From assembly GCF_003590095.1 (NCBI RefSeq), contig NC_039482.1, forward strand, positions 11,363,657 through 11,427,656: a stretch of DNA of 64,000 bases. The letters are read 5' to 3'. The position numbers and the translations under genes were made by a program. Position 1 is the stretch's first letter. Every line of letters starts with the position of its first letter. The DNA comes from Trichoplusia ni. Its lineage: Eukaryota; Arthropoda; Insecta; Lepidoptera; Noctuidae. Of the stretch, positions 36,501 to 46,955 are shown in pieces. The notes under the pieces were generated by a model. That model made no database searches. It had not been told where the DNA came from and worked only from the letters and a program-made list of their open reading frames with translations.

Positions 36501-39500
36501 TCAAAATGATTTAACATTTAAAACACTGTTGCTATCCAAAAGTATTAAAATTTCTCTTTTTCCGATTTAGAACAGTAAATTAGGTCAAGATTCGTAGTTA
36601 AGTCGCTTCAGAGTATGTGATAACGATACGATCAATACAATATAATTCGTCACTTGTTTTTAAAATTCGTTCCAAAGCGACTGGAGTGTATTCACATCGG
36701 ACACGATTCGTTAACGTCGATAGAATCGAAATTCTGTGATCAGTGGACCGAAAAGTTCTTTGGTAAACTGAAATAAATCATACACATCGGACGGAGCTGT
36801 GTATAGAGAAAATATTTATTTAATAGGGCTGGTATTCATAGTGTTTATGTTACCGCAAACAAAATAAATATTTGATGGACAAACGCTGTTGCGAAATCTA
36901 AACAAGTGATTTGAAATCAGAAGTGTTACTATGCCTAAACAGTGATGGACGCAAGCTGGTCAAAAAATTCCATTCACTGAATATAGGTGGTAATAAAATC
37001 AGCTGTAATATGCGCAATATAACTCACATAGCGTGCAATATGCGTAATACATTGACCACTACAACATTCACCGCATTTGAATTAGTAATGGAAATAGCGT
37101 AATGTACACCAACTTTATAGAAGGTACGATTATAACGTAACTCGTGTGATTTATTAGGAAACGTAGGAACCTCTAGGTGAACGACACAACTTCTTTTAAT
37201 TGAATTATGTTCCGTCAATCATTTTGATTTAGTAATTTTCGCAATTCTACTTTCTTATCGCTTGTATAATGAAATAGTACTAAAGTTTTTATTAGTGTTA
37301 CAATAACCGTTAATTTTTCCAGTTAATTGTCATAAACTGATTACTACGGCAGATACTCAAACATATCTTTCACTATTTCATGGTATCGTCAATCTATTTC
37401 GAATTCACCTTATACCTTATGCCCACTATTCAATCGTTGTCTCCTATATCACCTCGCTCGTCCATCAAATCACTGAGAATGTTTTGAAGTGTCTTACCGT
37501 TAAAGATTCAAATATTTTCCCCGAGGATGTCTTAGCGAGTAACTCTGCTAGCTCCGTTGCTAGGCGACGGCGCAACCAGCGGGTGTCAGCCGTACTCTGT
37601 TGGAAGATGAACTGCAGCATGGTGTTGAGAGCCCCCTCCGGAGAGTTGCCGACGCCGCGGGTGAGCTCGTTTAGAATATCCTGTTGAAGGGAAATTGGCT
37701 TAATATATTTAATGGGTTTGTGTTTTTAGGGCATGGGATAAACTCACGAAGATTCTATACAACGGCGAAAAAAGTTTTATTGTATCTCTTGTTATCTGGG
37801 ACTATAGTTAAATAAAAAATAGTTAGTAAAGTTTAAAATCTGAGTAAGCTAGAGTACCACCTAACTTTGTGTTCATATTGATCAAAAACAAAGTTATAAT
37901 TATTGTACAAAAACCACGTTCAAAATACCCAACTTTAGTATTGCTCTATTTTAAATGATTGCCATTTTAATCAACGCTTTGAGGCTTGGTCGCTTCCAAC
38001 TTACTTAGTAATACAATATCACCTTCAAACTCATTTCTAGACAAAAGAAAACTTAAAAAGAACAGTTTAATTCAATTCGCATTGCTGAGGCATCTCGGCC
38101 CAATTAATTTCCTCTCCAGTCGCACACACAATGATTCTCATCCCGGGGGCGTGACCATGTTATGTAGACAGTAACATTGATTATGCAAGAGCGGACACAG
38201 ACCGCATGCATGCAATTTACATGTGACCCGTTTTGATTGTGAATGACGGACAAAGGTAATATAGATAACAGAAGGGTTAGAGGGCATGAATTTTCAGTTC
38301 AATTGCACTTTGCACTTGAACTTTCGAATCAATAGCACCGCTTCGCATTCGTCTTAATTTTGTATTAAGAGAGATCTACTATTCCTAGTCCTACTATAAG
38401 TTTCGTTATTTTATTAAGGAGAGACTTTTGAGAAGTATCATAATTATTATAATTTAAAGACTTCACTGACAATAATGGTATAAACAAAGGCAGGTCTATA
38501 CCCAGCTGTATGATGAGGAAAATGATGACGCCGGGTAACTCACCTTTGCATCCCATTCTGTCCTTATCCTCGTCTCATTCAGACCCAGCCCTAAACTTCG
38601 ATTACAATTAACAAATATGACATATTTTTCTTATCCAATTTCAACTGTATAAAAATCATACTTGCAGCAATCCATCCCTTTATGCCACATGGATGTAGTT
38701 ACAAAACAAATCATCACACTAGTCCAGAGAGCCAATCAATTCTCGACGCGACAAATCTACAGCTGCTTGTACGTATTGATAATTGTACAGCATGTACAGA
38801 CACATACAGGTGCTGTACAGGTGCTCTGAATATGGCCACGTTCGATCAATTAACTGCACTTCCGCCGTTTCATGAGGGATACTGCTCTATTTACATGGAC
38901 TAGTTTCGTTATTGATTTCACCTGCCAGTACCTATTGGACACGGTTTCAATAAAATGCAGCGACATCTAAACTGGGTGAACGAAAATACTTAACTTGTTC
39001 GTTAAAAACACCTTTTGTATTTGCAGGTACTCTTTCCGCAGACTGAATGTTCAAAAGATAGGGACGAGTGTCAAAACAAAGGCCCTTTGCTTATCGGGCT
39101 GTCATAATTATGGACATGCTATCAACTGTGTTATATAAAGTCTCTGAAGTCCAAATACAAATAATAAAAGTCGCTGAGCTCGGCTCTTCTGCCGTACTTC
39201 AGATAAAGAAACTCGAGGTCTTATCCCCGATTGTCTGTTAAGTTTGTACAAGTATTTAAGTATTTTATCCCCCTAAGCCATAGTCGACAGGCACTTTATT
39301 GCGAAGAAACCGGCATTATATTTTACAGATGTCGTTATTTCCTGGAACATATCAGTTCTATTTACACTCTGGCAGACGATATATTGATTTTCTTGCCACG
39401 GACTATTCCCTAGATGGTTTAAAAATAATAACGAGGTAGACGATGTTGTTCTGAGAGCGAATTTGGAATTGCAGTTCTCTATTCAAAGACTGTATATTGG

Positions 39501-42500
39501 GGTCTACTTTAAATTTGGAAGTTCAGCTTGGTTGATTTGTTTATTGTATTTTATTTTTTAAGTATGCCGTTATGCGGATAACTAAGATAGATCGCAACAG
39601 AGTAAATATTGACAACATGTATGATGAAGTCGTTTGCGACTTTCACGTCAATTTATCAATAAAACTGGTGAATAGTTAGAATATATTCTAATCCCAAAAT
39701 CAAAAAGGCTTTAATAATTTATTTCACCTGTAAACTGTAAGCATTATGAATAAATCCAAGCGAATACAAAAGGAAAATTAAATGGCGCTCTATCTTGATT
39801 ACAAAATCGCGTTTAAAATTCTCTTTAACGGAGACAACTAGGAGAAAGAAAATAGCTTTCACCCGAGAACACAATCCACGTGCTCTTAGAACTTAATGCT
39901 CCATAATCGTACTTCATATAATAGATTTGAACCTTATTCATAAAGTTCTCTATACGAGTCCAACAACTAAAACACTCTAAGCTCAAGAACTGTCTAGTTT
40001 TATTCAATAGACGCGCATGTTTAATAGAAATCGATCCGCTCGTTAAAAGAACTGTTTTACCGACCAATATTCTTCAGTTGATTTCTTTCGCGATAAAAAA
40101 ATATAGCTCTTGGCATTTTTACGAGGATTGTATTAGATCTATTAATCCAAGTTGCTGTTGGAAAGTATTGTTTTAACTTCAGTATAGCGCCTAGGATCAT
40201 AATCGATGGTTTTCGTTACTCCTTCCTAGCTACCTAGCTATTCTCAGTACCAATATTAGTCGAAAAAGGTGGCTGGGGTTAACTAACTTTAAGCTTTAGT
40301 ATTAGAATCGTTTGTGTGGAATTAAATTCGAACGTAAACATTTAGATTAATTTCCCAGAGGAAAAACCGTGGGAACGTCTCCATATGGCTAAGTCCCAGA
40401 GCGAAAACACATAGTAATTACGAACGCTCTATTATTTATTATGTTATCCGTACTTATACATACAGGAACATTGAACAATAGGCGTACCGTATTACGGCAC
40501 AACCCTCATCAACCATTAAATCACAGCGGTTGTTTTTAATTATATTTCGTAGATTGAGGTCAACTTGTTTAATGACAGGCTTTTAATTGGGACAGCCAGT
40601 TTATGATGGATGTTGGTGAAATATACATATAAGGCCGCTGAAATCATTAAAGGTTGCGAAACACTTAAACAAACATCTCAGTAAGTATATGATTCATGAT
40701 TCAGAAAATGTATGCGCGTGGAAATCCGCGGTTTCTTTGAAAATCTCCGGGAAACGACTAAGCTATTACGTATAGTTATTATCTAATTTACTCAACTAAA
40801 AACCATTAACAGGGTTGAATAAATAAGCGGGCGAAATTTTGCCTACAATAATATTACAATTAAAGGTAATCTTCTTTTCAGAATCTGATATTTGAAGGAC
40901 GGATGCTTCAATTTATTCTGAAAAAATTATAAAACCAAGAATAAAAAAAATATCTTAAAGGTAAGTTGCTGAGATAAGTATAAGTCCTAAATTGATGATT
41001 TCGGCACGAAACAATTGCTCATCGTGTCGCTCACAGCGACGCCAATTTAGACAATATTCCCATAACTTACTTAACTTTGAAGAAAGAGTAAGTAAGTGCA
41101 AGTGATAAGTACATGGTACATGTACATAAGTACATGGGCTAAAGAACTATGTATCTATACTTCCGCTTTTGGATATTTTATTGGAATGTATAATAATTAT
41201 TATGACAGGTACATAATTTTGGTTTATTTGATAATCATACTGGCTTTCAACAGTTAATTGGCAACGCCACCACATTGACAGATTCATTATATCACACAGA
41301 AATGACTTAATAAACCAGTCAATTGATTATTCAGGCAATTTAAAAAGTTTTTCGTTCGGGGGTTCCTCAGGAATCGCTCAGATGCGGTTCAAGAATACGA
41401 GAAAGAGGGATTGGCATGGTTTCGGACATGATTGAATCGACTAGGCACGCGTCGCTTCAATCGAGATAGGGAACGAAGGGACGTGTCAAGACTTTTTACG
41501 ACGTCTGAATACCCACAGACGTAGGGAAAAGAACGTTATGGGATTTAGGTAGATATGTACAAAAACCGAATTCGTAGATTATGATAATTTATTGCTTTGG
41601 AGCTGGTAGCTAAAGACGACAACTAAGAGAAATTAACTTAATGTATTTATTTGATTGCAGTTATAATTCTGTTGTCCTGAATATTTGCATCCCTGGTTCC
41701 TTAAGAGCTCAATCATCTATCATTCGTGATAAACGGTATTGATTGTAAGACTTTTGGTCAACCAGTCCTCAGGACCTAAGCGTCACATCTTAGTATTATC
41801 ATTACAGTTTTGGAATAGAGACATTGCTCTACGCACCCTGTACAGAGCGCATCCATAAGTGCAATAACGTTAGTCAGTTATGAGTAACCGCGTTTGATCG
41901 GACAGTTTGATTTGACAGCAGATTATAATCAACCTTTCAAAAGCCTGACGAAAGTAGCACTAACCACAAATGAATTCACTGTTCGTATCACGATAAGCGT
42001 TTATTAAAGAATAAGTTACATAAAGCAAACAACTAACATTCCGCATTCTTCATATACACTTATTCCTATAAATTAACGCACATTTTACCGATTACATAAA
42101 TTAAAAAAAAACGAAGTGTTTTTTCTAATACTTCATAGCATCGAGGAAGTACAACAGGCTTGGCTTCCGATTCCGACCTTGGCTAACGAATTAGTCATGC
42201 GATATGGGTTACTAAGCCATAATACACTTGTAACGCAAGAACATTGTCACACTATTACGCTAGTACTTATTCTATTAAAGCAAAACTTTTGGAGTGTGTG
42301 TGTTTATTGTATCTACGAGCTCAAACTGCTACACCTATTTTAATGAAATTTAGCATAGAGCTAGATGTTATCCGGCTATTACAAATGGTTTAAAATTTTG
42401 CAGCTTTATTCGACATTCACGACGACGAAGTAGCTACAAATTAAATCAGTAGAGAAGGCCCGAAACTCAATTATGGCGTAGTAATTAAATTTATTTTTTT

Positions 42501-43594
42501 TGCGCGAAAATTTTACACCTTTAATATTAAATTTCCCCTTCGCGCCATTATTCGGTAATAGTTAATAAGTACATGCTACTGAAATCTGACAGCTGTTTAT
42601 TTTATACCCCTCGTAAACTTGACGAAAATGGCTTAAAACCTCCACAGAACTATACATACCATACATGGTTAAGTTCCAAAACGTATGTGTAAAGGTACAA
42701 GTGTTAAATATTCATGAAAACGAAACTATAATTCCAAGAATTATGAGAGCCCAGAGTTTTTAATATTTATGACCACTATCACGATAAGGTTCTTTTACGT
42801 TAGCGGGCCACTTGAAATTAATCTTTGTTTTTAAATCTAAAGAGGTTTTGCTACTTTCATGAAGTTCTTCTTATCTGAATAATTGAACCTGAGAAAGTTG
42901 GGTTAATCGCGGCGAAACTATAAGAGAGGTTTTGGACGAAAAACAAAGGACGGTCAGTGGAATGAGATTCAGCGTTGATACCAGACAATTGTTCCTTGAT
43001 CTATCTTAAGTATTAGATATAGAGATCCCGGACGGTACAGAACATTAAGATTCCAAGCAGGTTTTATGTAACGGTAAGATAAACAATGAGTAGCCTTTTG
43101 TAAACATCTTTTGCGGGGTTAGTTGAACTCAATATTGGCAGTGCTTTACTTAAGTTCAAAGTAACAACAAGAAAGAAGTCTTGGGGTGCGAGACTAGTAC
43201 TGAAAAGATTTGTGCTTTTCTGCTTATAGTCACCACTGACTAAGGTTGACTCGCTGGATTCCGTAAAAAATCGGGGTTTAGAATCGCCAACTCTCGGCGA
43301 GTAAGCTTGGGGAAAGAGGATTTTTTCGAGCAGAACATTTTTCTTCCAAACGTTACACAAAATCTTCCATAAAACATTATTACATGAAGAAACCTGGGCC
43401 TCTTTGGTACAGGTGTCTTGTAGTAAATGTATAATACTTACAGCGGGTAATGTTACAGGTATGCTGTAATCCTCCTGCACCTGGGGCTTTTTTTCAAAGG
43501 GCCGCACGAAGTAGATGAGCAGCGCCAGCGGCACGGACAGGGCTGATACGGCCCCGAAAACCGCCGCGAACACCAACCACGTCCAGTCCGGCAT
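19219..43594 (-). CDS. PDZD8: PDZD8, ER contact-site lipid-transfer protein, complete (14 exons)
   Basis: Exons, from 5' to 3': 43594-43442, 37680-37498, 35678-35486, 34798-34588, 34221-34056, 33173-32973, 32757-32554, 32472-31841, 31205-30983, 30414-30306, 24591-24469, 21619-21496, 19917-19728 and 19410-19219 (TGA). All joins are in phase and total 2904 nt, 967 residues; human PDZD8 is about 1154. Domains: N-terminal membrane anchor (res ~5-30), SMP lipid-transfer domain (~52-300, including RHSLPNYKIRYKPFFP), PDZ (~303-400), C2-like domain (~600-680), C1 zinc domain (~702-752), Ser-rich linker and C-terminal helix (~880-955). In animals PDZD8 is an ER protein at contacts with mitochondria and late endosomes that moves lipids through its SMP module. 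The domain order alone identifies it. Two splice sites are weak (donor GTCACT after exon 7; acceptor of exon 13). The 3' end of the model is slightly less certain than the rest. Confidence 0.9.
19918..20120. repeat. decayed duplicate of the PDZD8 exon 13 acceptor region
   Basis: The sequence around the exon 13 acceptor (plus strand CCTTTACGTCACACGGGCTG at 19917-19936) recurs 157 bp upstream in the intron as CCTTTACGTCAGCCGGGCAG (20074-20093). Flanking similarity on both sides extends to the motif TCTTTC and CACATTGT/CACAATGT. Read as an exon in the same phase the duplicate meets a TGA after three codons, so it is not a usable alternative exon. Confidence 0.5.
21620..24468. other. PDZD8 intron 11
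   Basis: AT-rich, no coding signal. It contains a 229-bp near-perfect hairpin at 24119-24347 (listed separately), only ~120 nt downstream of the exon 11 donor. Confidence 0.6.
24119..24347. repeat. 229-bp near-perfect hairpin in PDZD8 intron 11
   Basis: Arm 1 (24119-24222) and arm 2 (24244-24347) are reverse complements over 104 bp with only two mismatches by eye, separated by a 21-nt loop (24223-24243). Such a structure fits a fold-back DNA element or a hairpin-RNA precursor. No target-site duplication was found at its ends. The high identity indicates a recent origin or active maintenance. Confidence 0.8.
24685..25060 (+). repeat. dispersed moth repeat, copy A
   Basis: Starts near ATCATCATTGGCCTCATCCC and contains GTCGGCTACCAGTCTAACCG, GCGACTGCCTATCTGACCTC, GATACCCCTTGGTTAGACTG and CACAATTTAACGTGCCTTCC. 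It is nearly identical to copy B at 57412-57775. The same phrases are a very common SINE-type repeat in noctuid genomes, from memory. It sits in the same orientation as copy B relative to the plus strand and is inside a PDZD8 intron. Confidence 0.85.
25078..25150 (+). repeat. Helitron-like or other dispersed repeat fragment
   Basis: TCTAATATATAAAATTCTCG followed by TGTCACGGTGTACGAAATTG and GAACTCCTCCGAACTTG resembles the 5' end of an abundant lepidopteran repeat (often annotated as Helitron). Only the start is visible; the rest has decayed. Confidence 0.45.
25965..26035 (+). repeat. retroelement tail fragment
   Basis: GACAGACGGACGGACAGACAG followed by TTCCATTTTACCCTTTAGGA and GCGGAACCCC is the recognisable end of a common lepidopteran non-LTR/SINE repeat. 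A related GACAGACGAACAGACAGACG occurs at 50501-50520. Confidence 0.6.
28460..28531. repeat. short inverted repeat
   Basis: ATAAACGACTAG (28460-28471) matches CTAGTCGTTTAT (28520-28531) in inverted orientation, with imperfect extension outward (CACAGTT / ATCACAATG). The interior is GC-rich compared with its surroundings. It could be a small MITE. Confidence 0.4.
30306..31205 (-). CDS. PDZD8: PDZD8 exons 9-10: end of C2-like domain and C1 zinc-binding domain
   Basis: Exon 9 (31205-30983) starts by completing AG|C and reads SHAGFEPCLCFGDALVWWEW, the counterpart of the human 'GFNDKFCYGDITIHF'. The C1 domain starts at SHDFVRTHFHRSTQCDFCNK and continues in exon 10 (30414-30306) with MQCRNCGLSCHKKCVTKC. 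The ligands H-x12-C-x2-C ... C-x2-C-x4-H-x2-C-x3-C are all visible, so zinc binding should be intact. In human PDZD8 this region mediates Rab7/phosphoinositide membrane contact; that role here is by homology. Confidence 0.88.
31841..32472 (-). CDS. PDZD8: PDZD8 exon 8: Ser/Pro linker and C2-like domain
   Basis: The longest exon (632 nt). The first ~120 codons are a low-complexity polar linker with SerPro/ThrPro sites and acidic runs (EKEPSEEEEQIFEV). The last ~80 codons read as beta-rich: FWTKNTSLKPIIPFDEQTEF, KYLNINVWA, ILLGYLNIPLTALLAECQ and YQFLPPDVDIKF, aligning with the human segment 'YLNIALW...LGHVSLKLEDV'. It ends with AG| (phase 2) at a GTGAGA donor. Confidence 0.83.
32554..33173 (-). 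CDS. PDZD8: PDZD8 exons 6-7: PDZ domain
   Basis: Exon 6 (33173-32973) contains SGPLGLVCCQGVGAVLVDTV and SPAYRADLRRDDIVLAIDNK, the usual PDZ carboxylate-loop and alphaA-strand pattern (GLG-type loop here PLGL). Exon 7 (32757-32554) supplies the last strand (RRAVTVRVKRGG) and a basic linker. Exon 7 ends at CTTGT-type donor GTCACT, which is weak compared with the other donors; the frame continues correctly into exon 8 at GATTCAGAG. Confidence 0.82.
34056..37680 (-). CDS. PDZD8: PDZD8 exons 2-5: SMP domain
   Basis: Exons 37680-37498, 35678-35486, 34798-34588 and 34221-34056 encode residues ~52-302. Visible landmarks are LNTMLQFIFQQSTADTRWLR, FPSITNLRLVSGELEE, LDLRFDLAYDGNFKIDVDAV (the SMP beta-strand region), FRRTPYTHWALAFESPPKLE and the well-conserved RHSLPNYKIR split across an intron from YKPFFPKSD. 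SMP folds form a hydrophobic groove that carries glycerolipids between membranes. The phase chain 0,1,2,0 through these exons is unbroken. Confidence 0.88.
35240..35335 (+). repeat. dispersed repeat fragment, related to 55830-55960
   Basis: CATTGCCATATTCCGACAAG, AAAACGCTGACATAGCACGG, TTCAGGTTTAGTCA and GGATTCCCAGC appear in the same order in the fragment at 55830-55960 (CATTGCCATACACCGAC ... TTCAGGTTTAGTCA ... GAGGATTCCCCC). It lies in PDZD8 intron 3. Confidence 0.6.
37681..43441. other. PDZD8 intron 1
   Basis: A 5.8-kb AT-rich intron. A donor-like AAAG|GTGAGT on the minus strand near 38538-38543 has no exon of compatible length or phase before it. No other coding signal was seen. Confidence 0.55.
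43442..43594 (-). CDS. PDZD8: PDZD8 exon 1: membrane anchor
   Basis: Starts at ATG 43594-43592 and ends at GTAAGT (43441-43436), 51 codons, phase 0. MPDWTW is followed by a ~24-residue hydrophobic stretch (LVFAAVFGAVSALSVPLALL...), then RPFEKKPQVQEDY. Membrane insertion right at the N-terminus is what the family uses to sit in the ER. The frame stays open past the donor into the intron, which is not coding. Confidence 0.85.
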
Positions 43595-44589
43595 TTTGTT
43601 CTAGCGGTATTTACTGAGGACAAAGAACATGAAATGGATGAAACTGTTACTCTGCAAATACAATTAATGATCACTGTTATAGTTCAAATGATTTTTTCAA
43701 GGAACATCGAAAGATCTCAGAGATTATAGAATCTTTTCAAAAATGGTTAATGAGTTTATTTATCCGCCAAAAAATACGTCCTGGAGAACATAGTATTAAG
43801 GAGTCCTATAAAGCAGAAAACCTGTACCCTTCAGATGTAGTCCGCCAAAAATAGCAAGATTTTCGAAACCTGACCAAGAATAAATCAAATATAATTTAGA
43901 TCCTTGTTAAATATAACTTGAATATTAGATATTCAGGGCAAGTTCCGAAGTTTGACCTCAAGCAACCTTCAATCACATCAAGCATGGAAATATTATACGC
44001 TGGGGATCGTACTTGAATTCTACTAAAGAACTTCTAAGAAAACCGAAATTTGTAAAGAGGATTTATGAAGGAAAAAATATATAAAGCCGTTATGACGAGA
44101 TATGGTATGAAAATTCAGGCGGAAGAAGCCCTCTTGACGAGTCTAAAAATATTTTTAAGCTCGTTAAAATGCGGGAAGATAAACATTTATTCATCACCTA
44201 TTTAATTTAAATGTAAAAAGATTGGATTCATGTTTTAGCGCGCTTTTAAACATAAAACACGCGTACATTTGATGACAAATAACACGGGCTGAAGATCGTG
44301 TTTCACTGGTTAAACCAGGCGCATAACAAACGAAATTTGAATAATTCATTGTTATAACTCGGCGGGATCCGTTTCGTAGGCAAACCATATTCGCGCAGAT
44401 GATTGGGTCAACGAGATTACGGATGAAGCGACGGGATCAACTTGTTTATAACACCTGGCCTTTTTACGGAGTAGGAGTGAAAGGAAGTACTCAGATAAAT
44501 TATCTCAATTTAAAAATAATATAATGTTGAGGGGATAAATTGCAAGCACGGCAAAAAAGTGTTAACTGTCTTCGTATATTTTGGAAGGC

Positions 44590-44665
44590 TGATGCGTTGT
44601 AGCGCAACTTGGGGGAGACTAAGGACCAGCAGTGGACCGCTATAGGCCGACTTGATTGATTGTTT
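44590..44665 (+). repeat. SINE 3'-end fragment
   Basis: GGGGAGACTAAGGACCAGCA followed by GTGGACCGCTATAGGCCGAC and TTGATTGATTG is the terminal phrase of a common moth SINE ('ccagcagtggacggctataggctg...' plus a short simple repeat). Only the 3' end remains. Confidence 0.65.
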
Positions 44666-46917
44666 TTTTTAGTACGACATTAAAAAGGTATTCTCTTTAA
44701 CCTGTTATCGTCTAGCACTACTTTTGTTTTTATCTAACATTCGACTACCAGCTCATCTTTGTTTCCAGCATTTACCTAGGACTTAGTTAAAACACTCAGT
44801 GTGTAAGTCCCGAAACAGTCTCTTTATATTCTTTTGAATCTTAAAAGGTAATGATATTTTAATTTCCTTCCTTAAGCTTAAGAAAACAAATATAAAGTTT
44901 ATACAAATACAAGCAAATATAAAGTTTTTAGGAAAAACTATACCCATTCGTATCCTCATTTATACCGTATTGCTTCATCGAAATAGTATTAAAAGTTTAT
45001 TATTTATTGCAGTTTGACCATACTTTTTCAACATGCGATTCACCTTAAAGGCAATTTATAACTTATTTTGTCCTTACCAGAAGCGTTATTTTCTACATTT
45101 TATTCAAGTAAAATCACGCGAAATTTTCTTTCGAGTTCTTAACATTATGCAAATTGTCTTGGTACTGCAGAATTGTCGTCACGAGCTTAGACTAGCATAA
45201 TAATTACAGCTAGGTCAGCGATAAAAGTAAGTTGATATTAAGAAAATGGGTTCAGTACTAAAAAAACGATTTAGAGCTTTAATGACATCACTAAACATTT
45301 ACTCGAGACCGGTCAACGATGAAAGGACAAATAAGACAAAACTGCGTTCAATAATATTTTTAATGTACTCTCAGAAAAAAGGGCTGGAATTAAATATGAA
45401 CGAGAGTAGGTTCAAAGATCTGAAAGCCATCTCTACGTCTTACAGTACCTAATGTTATCGGAGATGTGGAAGAGAGATGCCGCTCATTTTCGTATAGCGA
45501 ACTGTCACGTTTTCACAACGGCTATCATACGACGTAGTAAGGCGTCTGGAAATATTTTTTAACCATTCGGAAACGATAAACTCTTATCATCCCGAAATTA
45601 TCCATGTAAAGAGGTATCAAAAATATAAATGAACTATCACAAAAACATTGTTTTTTTTAGTCGCATACACTTAACCTAAAATTTTCTAATTTCAAAGTGT
45701 GAATTTGACTTCTTGCCTTTTTTACTTTTCGATCTCTTTTTTCAAAAAGCATCGTTTTATCGTGTCGGAAAAAAGTCCTGGAAACCCACCACCACAGCTT
45801 AAAATATTATTGTATCGCACTTGTAGAAAAGAAACGCTGCTCTCCGCCCTGCAGTACGCTGTCACGCTCACACAACCGCAATAAGACGCACGTCCAAGTA
45901 TACGTACAGTGTTAGATTGGCAACTGTTTCAGGATACAACAAAATAACGTAAACACGGTCATCTTTTGTCCGGACACAAAGACTTGACATGACAACCTTT
46001 ATGTTTGCGAGAATACAGCAGGCTTTGTTGTCGAGACAATAACGTACAGTTCAGCCAGTGATTGGCTCACTTGTTGATTGACATTTTTGTGGTAAGAGGC
46101 CGTATTATGATAATTTTGGGGTACATCTGTACCAGCGATAGAACAGACTATCTTTTTGGGTAAACATCTTTTGGGTAAAAATGTCTGATCATCCGTCAAA
46201 AGGCTGTTTATTATTAACCATAAAAGATAGACTGTTGAATTTTTCGAAATACATGACGATATTAACTAAAATAATGCTTGTTTGTAAGGAGCCCTCACAG
46301 TTGTGAGTACGATTCGCACTTGACCGGTATTTTCTTAAAGCACGGCGATTTTATCTTTCTTTAAAATGTGCCTCAACTCTTTTTTAGTCATACTTTGCCG
46401 GTAGTTAAACATAGGTATGTAATTAAAATGGTCACCAATCCGCATTCAATTACAGGCTGCAGCAAACACGGATGAAACTCATGTATTATTCAAAATTCTA
46501 TTGTTACGAAATAATACCTTCATAGTATATTCACAAACGGATTACAGAACGCTGTTGCTAAGCTCTATTATCCATTACAACTCCCACCGGAGGTGTTATT
46601 AGTGAAACCACACGTTTATACACGAATATAGGTGTAGAAGTAAAAGAAATTAGGAAAACGGATGGCAACTTAATCGTTTCAAGTAAACCCCTGAACAAAG
46701 TCGAAATTAATTTGTCTAAAAACGGATCCCTGTTTGTTCAGGCTGCGATGCCTACAATTCCTCCTTCCCAGAAACGGAATTACATTGTTAGCTGCATACA
46801 GCGTGGTACATAGTTCCATACAAGGGGGGGGGTGGCTTCCTCCCTCCGCCGCGTCCCTTCCTCGCCCGTGACCCGAACTCCGTATTTCGTCTTGGTTGGC
46901 ACGGAACTGCACAATGC

Positions 46918-46955
46918 ATGGATAATAGGGTAATAGGCTAATAGGCTAATAGGAT
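46918..46955 (+). repeat. short tandem repeat, TAATAGG-type
   Basis: Four to five tandem units of about 8 bp (AATAGGGT, AATAGGCT, AATAGGCT, AATAGGAT) make a small imperfect minisatellite. Confidence 0.75.

Noticed and set aside
38538..38590. Possible extra exon of PDZD8 in intron 1 with a good GTGAGT donor
   Set aside because: The only exon that would fit is 47 nt, which would shift the frame, and one reading has an early stop; exons 1 and 2 already join in phase.
43064..43441. Extension of the PDZD8 first-exon frame past the donor
   Set aside because: A strong GTAAGT at 43441-43436 ends the exon, and the next exon at 37680 continues the SMP domain; the extension has no resemblance.
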